A program made the position numbers and the translations under genes. Shown piece by piece: positions 1 to 4,308 of a stretch of 5,361 nucleotides of DNA; the stretch's first letter is position 1; each line of letters opens with the position of its first letter. Origin of the DNA: PWQG01 sp051747985 (GTDB taxonomy: Bacteria > Pseudomonadota > Gammaproteobacteria > Pseudomonadales > Pseudohongiellaceae); the NCBI GenBank assembly GCA_051747985.1, contig JBNJGU010000196.1, positions 1 through 5,361 of the forward strand, written 5' to 3'. Below the pieces are notes generated by a model. It saw nothing but the letters and a program-made list of their open reading frames with translations, ran no database searches and was not told where the DNA came from.

Positions 1-63
1 GGCATTGAACAGCGTGGACTTGCCTACGTTGGGCAGCCCGACAATACCGCATTTGAATCCCAT
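1..63 (-). CDS. ychF: YchF/OLA1-family ATPase, N-terminal fragment (cut by window edge)
   Basis: Only the first 21 codons lie in the window; the gene runs off the left edge. The visible protein begins MGFKCGIVGLPNVGKSTLFN and carries the complete P-loop GLPNVGKS at residues 9-16, which is the typical opening of YchF, an Obg-related TRAFAC P-loop protein. The family binds ribosomes and, unlike most of its relatives, prefers ATP over GTP; the G4 motif that decides this is outside the window. The ATG at 63 is preceded by GAGGA (74-70) at 6 nt spacing. This Shine-Dalgarno overlaps the pth stop codon at 75-73, so translation is probably coupled to pth, 9 nt upstream. A pth-ychF pair is a common gammaproteobacterial arrangement. 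Identity is well supported by the N-terminus and context; integrity of the remainder cannot be judged here. Confidence 0.93.
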   Translation of the reverse strand, partial: MGFKCGIVGLPNVGKSTLFNA

Positions 64-72
64 ATCGTGTCC

Positions 73-666
73 TCAGTCTGTCTGTCTGGTGTGCATGTCA
101 CGCATCACGGCCTGCCATTGTCCGCTGACAGCGCTGGGCGTGACCCGCACGGCTTCGTCGATGGTTGCACGGATCACCTGGCTTTCGCTGCGCGAGGGTT
201 CGGTCAGCACGTAATTGGCCACCATGGACTTGTGTCCGGGATGGCCCACGCCGATCCGCAGACGATAGAAGTCACGCTGTCCGCCCAGCGCCTGGATGAT
301 GTCGCGGATACCATTGTGACCACCGTGCCCGCCGCCGAAGCGGAAGCGTGTGGTTCCGGCCGGATAGTCGATCTCGTCGTAGGCAACCAGCAGGTTCTCC
401 GGTTCGATATTGAAATAACGACACACGGCGCCCACGGACTGGCCGCTGCGATTCATGAATGTGGTCGGAAAGAGCAGTCGTACGTCATTGCCGTCAATGT
501 TGACTCTGGCCATCTCGCCGGCGAAGCGGGATTCCGGGCGCCACTCTCCATGCCAGGCACGGCATACCGCATCGGCATACCATTGACCGGTATTATGGCG
601 ATGTCCCTGGTATTTCGGGCCGGGGTTGCCCAGTCCGACAATGAGTTTGACGGGATATTCCTGCAT
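73..666 (-). CDS. pth: Peptidyl-tRNA hydrolase (Pth, bacterial type)
   Basis: A complete 197-residue protein, the usual length for bacterial Pth (about 190-200). The enzyme cleaves the ester bond of peptidyl-tRNAs that have dropped off ribosomes, recycling tRNA in the cytoplasm. The family signature residues are all in place: N14 in GLGNPG, catalytic H24 in RHN, N72 in TTFMN, D97 in AYDEID, and H117/N118 in GGGHGGHNG. These match N10, H20, N68, D93, H113 and N114 of the E. coli enzyme with a constant offset of 4. The start is the only in-frame ATG compatible with the conserved N-terminus, yet no Shine-Dalgarno is visible: the bases just before it are pyrimidine-rich. The gene lies 72 nt downstream of rplY, behind a strong hairpin (722-690), and 9 nt upstream of ychF. 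Co-transcription with both is likely, with ychF translationally coupled. Confidence 0.97.
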   Translation of the reverse strand: MQEYPVKLIVGLGNPGPKYQGHRHNTGQWYADAVCRAWHGEWRPESRFAGEMARVNIDGNDVRLLFPTTFMNRSGQSVGAVCRYFNIEPENLLVAYDEIDYPAGTTRFRFGGGHGGHNGIRDIIQALGGQRDFYRLRIGVGHPGHKSMVANYVLTEPSRSESQVIRATIDEAVRVTPSAVSGQWQAVMRDMHTRQTD

Positions 667-689
667 GATGGCGGGTACCGGTCGGGACG

Positions 690-722
690 GGCGCGGTCCA
701 CCGAAACCGATGGGGCCGCGCC
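690..722 (-). other. Strong RNA hairpin in the rplY-pth spacer
   Basis: On the minus strand GGCGCGG (722-716) pairs perfectly with CCGCGCC (696-690). Inside it, after a small 2x1 internal loop, CCATCG (713-708) pairs with CGGTGG (703-698) around a GUUU tetraloop. One pair of the inner stem (positions 710 and 701) is G-U in the minus-strand transcript but would be an A-C mismatch in plus-strand RNA, which favours a role in the rplY-pth mRNA. No U-tract follows, so it is not a convincing intrinsic terminator. It sits 16 nt after the rplY stop and ends 23 nt before the pth ATG. A processing, stability or translation-control element is possible; the function is inference. Confidence 0.55.
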
Positions 723-738
723 ATCACCGTGATGACAA

Positions 739-1419
739 TCAGTCGTCCGACTTGTCTTCCTCTTCCTTGCTTTCGGCCTTCTCTTTCTCGCGAGCCTCGG
801 CTTCCTTCTCGTCGTCCTCGTCTTCCTCGACGCCGCCGCGTGGCGGACGGACCGTGACGATGGCATGGTCGGCGTCTTCGCTGTGCATCAGGTCCACGCT
901 GGCCACACCGGCCGGCAATGTGATCTCGGAAATATGGATGAGCTCACCCACGTCCAGGTCCGCCAGATCGATTTCCAGATACTCCGGCAGGTCCTTGGGC
1001 AGGCACTCCACTTCCAGCTCGGTCATGTTCTTGATGATGCTGCCGCCACCCAGTTTGACGCCCTTGCACTTGTCCTCGTTGAGGAAGTGCAGCGGCACGC
1101 GTACATGAATGGCCTGTTTCGCGCTGACACGCTGGAAATCGGCATGCATCAGGAAAGGGCGCGACGGATGGCGCTGCAGGTCCTTGATGACCGCCTGTTC
1201 CTTCTTGCCGTCAATGTGCAGGGTGATGACATGAGAGAAGAAAGCCTCGTTCTCGATGGCCTTGCTCAGCTCGCGGTGCGAGACGGTGATGGCCTGCGGC
1301 TTCTTCTTGCCCCCATACACAATGGCGGGGATCTCTCCGGCCAGGCGACGCAGGCGGCGGCTCGCACCTTTGCCCTGATCGGCTCTGGCCTTTGCATTCA
1401 GATCAAATTCGTTGGACAT
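739..1419 (-). CDS. rplY: 50S ribosomal protein L25, long CTC/TL5 form with acidic tail
   Basis: A 226-residue protein that binds the loop E region of 5S rRNA in the large ribosomal subunit. It is the long (CTC/TL5-like) form, not the roughly 95-residue E. coli form. Residues about 1-95 are the L25 5S-binding domain, including the basic GKGASRRLRRLAGEIPAIVYG segment near residues 17-37. Residues about 96-196 are the TL5-type beta-rich C-terminal domain, containing GELIHISEITLPAGV. Residues 197-226 are a highly charged tail with 18 Asp/Glu out of 30. The start at 1419 is chosen because L25 homology begins with MSNEFDL and because GGAG lies 8 nt upstream (1431-1428); the frame stays open to 1560, but that extension is low in L25 similarity and has no function I can see. 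The gene is 127 nt behind prs and 72 nt ahead of pth. In E. coli rplY is reported to be autogenously controlled in its leader; whether this leader does so is unknown. Confidence 0.96.
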   Translation of the reverse strand: MSNEFDLNAKARADQGKGASRRLRRLAGEIPAIVYGGKKKPQAITVSHRELSKAIENEAFFSHVITLHIDGKKEQAVIKDLQRHPSRPFLMHADFQRVSAKQAIHVRVPLHFLNEDKCKGVKLGGGSIIKNMTELEVECLPKDLPEYLEIDLADLDVGELIHISEITLPAGVASVDLMHSEDADHAIVTVRPPRGGVEEDEDDEKEAEAREKEKAESKEEEDKSDD

Positions 1420-1427
1420 ACTGTTTT

Positions 1428-1431
1428 CTCC
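1428..1431 (-). promoter_or_regulatory. Shine-Dalgarno deciding the rplY start
   Basis: On the minus strand the sequence CTGGAGAAAACAGT precedes the ATG at 1419. The GGAG core is 8 nt from the start codon, a normal distance. It supports the 226-residue L25 over a 273-residue reading from 1560, whose extra 47 residues are Pro/Arg/Thr-rich and overlap the prs stop region. Confidence 0.75.
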
Positions 1432-1488
1432 AGTTGATGGTCTTCCCGTCGGCGGTTCGCGACCAAACCCCTCGACGGTGCTGTTGTC

Positions 1489-1507
1489 CACGGTCCGTAT
1501 GACCGTG
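1489..1507 (-). other. Hairpin in prs-rplY spacer (7-bp stem, 5-nt loop)
   Basis: CACGGTC (1507-1501) and GACCGTG (1495-1489) form a perfect 7-bp inverted repeat around a 5-nt loop on the transcribed strand. It is 39 nt after the prs stop and 69 nt before the rplY start. No T-run follows, so a rho-independent terminator is not supported. It may be part of the rplY leader fold or a 3'-end stabiliser for prs mRNA. Confidence 0.45.
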
Positions 1508-1516
1508 TCCGTGATT

Positions 1517-1532
1517 ACCGGCGGTGGCCGGC
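1517..1532 (-). other. GC-rich hairpin just after prs stop
   Basis: On the minus strand GCCGGC (1532-1527) pairs with GCCGGT (1522-1517) across a CACC loop, giving six pairs with a terminal G-U. It begins 14 nt past the prs stop codon and is followed by AATCACGG, not by a U-tract. Together with the 1507-1489 hairpin it makes a tandem pair in the spacer. An mRNA 3'-end protector or leader element is plausible, but this short GC-rich repeat could also occur by chance. Confidence 0.35.
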
Positions 1533-1546
1533 ATCCAGAGCGCCTG

Positions 1547-2497
1547 TCAGGTATTGTCAAACATGGCGCTGATGGATTCTTCGTTACTGACCCGCCGGAT
1601 GGACTCGGCCAGCAGTTTTGCCATACTCAGTGTGCGTATTTTGCTGATTTTCGCGGCTTCGGCGGACAACGGGATTGTATCCGTGACCACCAGGGAATCC
1701 AGTGCTGACCCGCTGATGTTCTCCAGTGCCTTGCCGGACAGAACCGGATGAGTGCAGTAGGCCATTACCTGCCGTGCACCGTGGTCCTTCAATGCAGCCG
1801 CAGCCTTGCAGAGTGTGCCCGCCGTGTCGACCATGTCGTCCACGATGAGACAGGTACGGTCACTGACCTCGCCGATGATGTGCATGACCTGGGCTTCGTT
1901 CGCTTGCGGCCGGCGCTTGTCGATGATGGCCAGATCCACATTGAGCTGTTTGGCGATGGCCCGGGCTCTTACGACGCCGCCGATATCCGGGGATACCACG
2001 GTCAGGTTGGTGTAATTCTGACGGATGATATCGTCGGTCAATACCGGAGAGCCGTAGACATTGTCCACGGGAATGTTGAAAAAGCCCTGTATCTGCTCTG
2101 CATGCAGATCCACCGTCAATACACGGTTGATGCCCACAGCGGATATCATGTCCGCCACCACTTTGGCACTGATGGCGACGCGTGCGGATCGTACTCGACG
2201 ATCCTGTCTGGCGTAGCCGAAGTAGGGGATCACGGCGGTGACGCGATTGGCTGATGCGCGGTGCATGGCATCGGCCGTCAGCAACAGCTCCATCAGGCTG
2301 TCGTTGGTGGGCGCACAGGTCGGCTGGATGATGAACACATCCTTGCCGCGGACATTTTCCTGGATCTCGACCGCGACCTCTCCATCACTGAATTTTCCAA
2401 TATCGGCCTGTCCCACCGGAATGCCGATATGACGGGCGATATTTTCCGCGAGCACGGGATTGGCGTTGCCCGTGAAGACCATCAGATTGTTTGCCAT
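1547..2497 (-). CDS. prs: Ribose-phosphate pyrophosphokinase (PRPP synthetase, class I)
   Basis: A 316-residue cytoplasmic enzyme that transfers pyrophosphate from ATP to ribose 5-phosphate, making PRPP for purine, pyrimidine, NAD, histidine and tryptophan synthesis. Length matches E. coli Prs (315). The signatures are intact: KFSDGE (35-40), YARQDRRVRSAR (95-106), DLHAEQIQGFF (130-140) with metal/ATP-linked H132, SPDIGG (169-174), the catalytic flexible-loop K194 and R196 in DKRRP, and the PRPP/ribose-phosphate loop DDMVDTAGT (220-228). The start at 2497 is preferred because MANNLMVFTGNANP aligns with the family N-terminus and AAGGA lies 4 nt upstream; the frame stays open to 2674, but that upstream part crosses the tRNA terminator stem and has no similarity to Prs. 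It is the first protein gene after tRNA-Gln, and rplY follows 127 nt later. Confidence 0.98.
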   Translation of the reverse strand: MANNLMVFTGNANPVLAENIARHIGIPVGQADIGKFSDGEVAVEIQENVRGKDVFIIQPTCAPTNDSLMELLLTADAMHRASANRVTAVIPYFGYARQDRRVRSARVAISAKVVADMISAVGINRVLTVDLHAEQIQGFFNIPVDNVYGSPVLTDDIIRQNYTNLTVVSPDIGGVVRARAIAKQLNVDLAIIDKRRPQANEAQVMHIIGEVSDRTCLIVDDMVDTAGTLCKAAAALKDHGARQVMAYCTHPVLSGKALENISGSALDSLVVTDTIPLSAEAAKISKIRTLSMAKLLAESIRRVSNEESISAMFDNT

Positions 2498-2646
2498 GGG
2501 ATCCTTACCTTCGGAATGCCGGGCACCGGCCGCGGGCGCCTGCTTGCAATAGGGTTTGTTCTGTAACTTGTTGATGGCTGAGCCCATCCGAATCAGTGGT
2601 TGTCTGAGCCGGCGTCCGCAGGGAGATTTCGGGGGCGCAGGACGCA
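2498..2646 (-). promoter_or_regulatory. prs upstream region, probably promoter and leader
   Basis: These 149 nt separate the tRNA terminator stem from the prs start and hold no gene. On the transcribed strand the best promoter-like match I find is TCAACA (2574-2569), a 17-nt spacer and TATTGC (2551-2546). These are weak boxes (4/6 and 3/6), so the promoter location is unproven. Downstream, GGCGCC (2540-2535) can pair with GGTGCC (2527-2522) around a 7-nt loop, just ahead of two AAGG purine tracts (2511-2508 and 2506-2503) before the ATG. From its position this region should drive prs and perhaps rplY-pth-ychF; that is inference. Confidence 0.35.
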
Positions 2647-2684
2647 AACACCGGCCGCCCAGGGAGTGCTGCACGGCCGGTGTT
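2647..2684 (-). terminator. Probable terminator hairpin of tRNA-Gln
   Basis: On the minus strand AACACCGGCCG (2684-2674) and CGGCCGGTGTT (2657-2647) are a perfect 11-bp inverted repeat around a 16-nt loop, beginning 8 nt after the encoded CCA of the tRNA. The position is that expected of a tRNA-operon terminator. The stem is very GC-rich at its centre and ends GTGTT followed by TGCG, so the U-tract is short (UUU). Termination may therefore be partial, or the stem may act mainly as a 3'-end stop for processing exonucleases. It separates tRNA-Gln from the prs unit. Confidence 0.6.
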
Positions 2685-2692
2685 CATCGGTT

Positions 2693-2767
2693 TGGCTGGG
2701 GTGGCTGGATTCGAACCAACGCATGCAAGGATCAAAACCTTGTGCCTTACCACTTGGCGACACCCCA
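2693..2767 (-). tRNA. tRNA-Gln (anticodon TTG)
   Basis: A 75-nt cloverleaf with encoded CCA (2695-2693). The acceptor stem TGGGGTG/CACCCCA has 7 perfect pairs with discriminator G. The D-stem GCC/GGC has three pairs around AAGTGGTAA. The anticodon stem CAAGG/CCTTG closes the 7-nt loop TTTTGAT, giving anticodon TTG, which reads CAA and by wobble CAG. The variable loop is CATGC. The T-arm GTTGG/CCAGC encloses TTCGAAT, with one G-U pair. The sequence closely resembles E. coli glutamine tRNAs as I remember them, including the weak first acceptor position (T of TGGGG) typical of tRNA-Gln. It lies between ispE and prs, has its own upstream -10 box and a following hairpin. A tRNA-Gln at this site is also what I recall in Pseudomonas. 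Confidence 0.98.
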
Positions 2768-2779
2768 TTCGAGACGCGC

Positions 2780-2808
2780 ATTATACGCTATTGTGTCAGC
2801 TTTTGCAG
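2780..2808 (-). promoter_or_regulatory. Promoter of tRNA-Gln
   Basis: A perfect -10 box TATAAT (2785-2780) begins 3 nt past the ispE stop codon on the minus strand. The best -35 candidate is CTGCAA (2808-2803) at 17-nt spacing, only 3 of 6 matches, within the last ispE codons. The bases after the -10 are GCGCGTC, a GC-rich discriminator of the kind found at stable-RNA promoters under ppGpp/DksA stringent control. The expected start near 2773 leaves a leader of about 6 nt before the tRNA. The -10 match and placement are strong; stringent control is inference. Confidence 0.75.
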
Positions 2809-3672
2809 CCCCTTCAGCAGATCCGGTACCGGAGAGCGGTCCAGACCCCTGGCCACAAAGCCTGTCAGTCCGTCAGTACCTCCGAGCACCCCGTGGAGGG
2901 CCTGTTCGGCGCGGTGCTGATCGGAAAAGGCCGCGAATACACTCGAGCCGGTTCCGGTCAGGCGCGAATCGGCGTACTGACCCAGCTCTGTCAGGGCGTC
3001 ATCGACCTCCGGGAACAACTGTCGGACCAGATTTTCACAGTCATTCCGGGAGTGCCCTGCCAGAAAGTCGGCCATTCTGATGGCTGATCCGTTTCTTGTC
3101 AATTCCCGGTGTGAAAAAATCGCGGCGGTTGAAACAGGGCAGGCCGGAGTCACCACGGCATACCAGCGCCGGGGCAGATTCACCGGTTCCAGCTGTTCGC
3201 CCACCCCGGTGGCCCAGGCGCTGTGCCCGTGGACGAATACGGGAACGTCGGCGCCCAGCTGGAGTCCCACGGCCGCCAGCTCCCCGGCGGGCAGATGCAG
3301 ATGCCATAGCCGGTTCAGCGCCAGCAATGTGGTGGCGGCATCCGAGCTGCCTCCCCCCAGCCCGGCGCCCGCCGGGAGGTGTTTCTGGAGTGTGATCCGC
3401 ACACCAGGTGTCTCTGGCGCCTGTATCCGGGCCTGCAATAGTCGGGCAGCGCGAACCACCAGGTTGTCGGGGCCCTCGAGTTCGCGGTTCTCGCATTCGA
3501 GCCGGATGCGTCCGTCAAAGGTGGTATCGAAATGCAGGCGATCTCCGTGGTCCAGGATCTGGAACAGCGTCTGCAGTTCATGATAACCATCCGGGCGACG
3601 GCCGGTGATGTGGAGGAAAAGATTGAGTTTGGCGGGTGCAGGAAGAGTGATCGAGAGTGCTGGAGCCGTCAT
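2788..3672 (-). CDS. ispE: 4-diphosphocytidyl-2-C-methyl-D-erythritol kinase (IspE)
   Basis: A 294-residue GHMP-family kinase that phosphorylates the 2-hydroxyl of CDP-methylerythritol with ATP, the fourth step of the MEP isoprenoid pathway in the cytoplasm. Length is close to the E. coli enzyme (283). Catalytic K15 lies in PAPAKLN, the substrate-binding PDGYHEL at 27-33, the glycine-rich ATP loop PAGAGLGGGSSDAA at 100-113, catalytic D142 in GADVPVF, and the third GHMP motif LTGTGSSVFA at 238-247. The ATG overlaps the lolB stop as ATGA (3672-3669), and CGGAG lies 8 nt upstream, so the two genes are translationally coupled and co-transcribed. The stop TAG at 2790-2788 is followed almost at once by the tRNA-Gln -10 box, so the 3' end of this gene doubles as promoter DNA. 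An ispE mRNA 3' end may be formed by tRNA processing. Confidence 0.97.
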   Translation of the reverse strand: MTAPALSITLPAPAKLNLFLHITGRRPDGYHELQTLFQILDHGDRLHFDTTFDGRIRLECENRELEGPDNLVVRAARLLQARIQAPETPGVRITLQKHLPAGAGLGGGSSDAATTLLALNRLWHLHLPAGELAAVGLQLGADVPVFVHGHSAWATGVGEQLEPVNLPRRWYAVVTPACPVSTAAIFSHRELTRNGSAIRMADFLAGHSRNDCENLVRQLFPEVDDALTELGQYADSRLTGTGSSVFAAFSDQHRAEQALHGVLGGTDGLTGFVARGLDRSPVPDLLKGLQKLTQ

Positions 3673-4301
3673 CCGTCATGCTCCGTGTCCCAGGTCATGC
3701 GGACAAGGTCCACCTGTAGAGGCGGTTTCTCGATACGGATCCGGGCCGGCAGTGTCTCGGGCTGTTGTTCGCTATAGCCGAGGTACTGGATGCGCCACCC
3801 GGACTGATTCAGTTCCACCAGCTGGTTGTTCTCGCCGAAACGGGTTTCGGCGGGCAGGTCCGGTACCGGTATGCCCTTGAGCCAGTAGTCCAGCCTTGAT
3901 ACCGGCAGTTCGTAGCCCAGTTCCCGATAGACCAGTTCCTCCGGCGTTTCAGTGATGATCGGTTCCTCTCCGCGCTGACTGATGATCACCTGACCGGGTT
4001 CACCGATGATTTCCGTGGCGCCGGCATTGAAAGCCCCCCAGAGATTGATCCGGTATCCGTCATCCTCTTGCTGCCAGCGGATTCTTGACGAGTGGGATTC
4101 TTCGTTGTCGCTGACACGGATGCTGCCAATGAAGCTCCAGGTCCGGAGCCCTTCCAGCACCGCGCGGCGCTGCTCCCATTCCGGATTGACCGGTGGGGCG
4201 ATGCCGGCGGGTGTCCGGCAGCCGGTGATGGTCACCAGCAGCAGCGCCGCCATGCAAACCGCCGGGAGTCTGCGGGGGGGTGGCGTGCCATGGTGGTACA
4301 T
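3669..4301 (-). CDS. lolB: Outer-membrane lipoprotein receptor LolB
   Basis: A 210-residue lipoprotein (E. coli LolB is 207) that takes lipoproteins from periplasmic LolA and inserts them into the outer membrane. The N-terminus has basic residues (R10, R11), a hydrophobic stretch (about 14-25) and lipobox ITGC, so signal peptidase II should cleave before C28. R29 after the cysteine is not Asp, so no inner-membrane retention signal is seen. The mature part shows the LolB pattern: WEQRR, LRTWSFIGSIRV, IRWQQ followed by YRINLWG, and LDYWLKGIPVP. The ATG at 4301 is chosen because it lies 7 nt after the TPR gene's stop and gives a normal signal peptide; the frame is open to 4343 but that would overlap the TPR gene. 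The Shine-Dalgarno is weak (GAAAG), so coupling to the upstream gene is likely. A run of seven C residues (4280-4274) lies in the signal-peptide codons. ispE overlaps its stop by 4 nt. Confidence 0.93.
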   Translation of the reverse strand: MYHHGTPPPRRLPAVCMAALLLVTITGCRTPAGIAPPVNPEWEQRRAVLEGLRTWSFIGSIRVSDNEESHSSRIRWQQEDDGYRINLWGAFNAGATEIIGEPGQVIISQRGEEPIITETPEELVYRELGYELPVSRLDYWLKGIPVPDLPAETRFGENNQLVELNQSGWRIQYLGYSEQQPETLPARIRIEKPPLQVDLVRMTWDTEHDG

Positions 4302-4308
4302 AGTCTTT

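Noticed and set aside
67..732. 221-codon open frame on the plus strand opposite pth
   Set aside because: It is the antisense shadow of pth, which has all its catalytic residues. The translation has no recognisable domain and reflects GC-rich codon bias.
865..1437. 190-codon open frame on the plus strand opposite rplY
   Set aside because: Antisense of a clear L25 gene, with no convincing ribosome site or family motif.
1420..1560. 47-residue N-terminal extension of L25
   Set aside because: The frame is open, but the extension overlaps the prs stop region, is Pro/Arg/Thr-rich, and a good GGAG sits 8 nt before the internal ATG at 1419.
1748..2254. 168-codon open frame on the plus strand opposite prs
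   Set aside because: Antisense of a fully intact Prs; its residues mirror the conserved Prs motifs read backwards.
2498..2674. 59-residue N-terminal extension of Prs
   Set aside because: It would read through half of the tRNA terminator hairpin and has no Prs similarity. The ATG at 2497 has a good Shine-Dalgarno and gives the normal family length.
2693..2767. tRNA-Gln as an integration site for a mobile element
   Set aside because: tRNA 3' ends are common attachment sites, but there is no integrase, no repeated tRNA fragment nearby, and the flanking genes keep a conserved order.
2556..3087. Overlapping plus-strand open frames across the tRNA and the end of ispE
   Set aside because: They run antisense through a tRNA gene and through ispE, so they cannot be the main coding content. 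No family is recognised.
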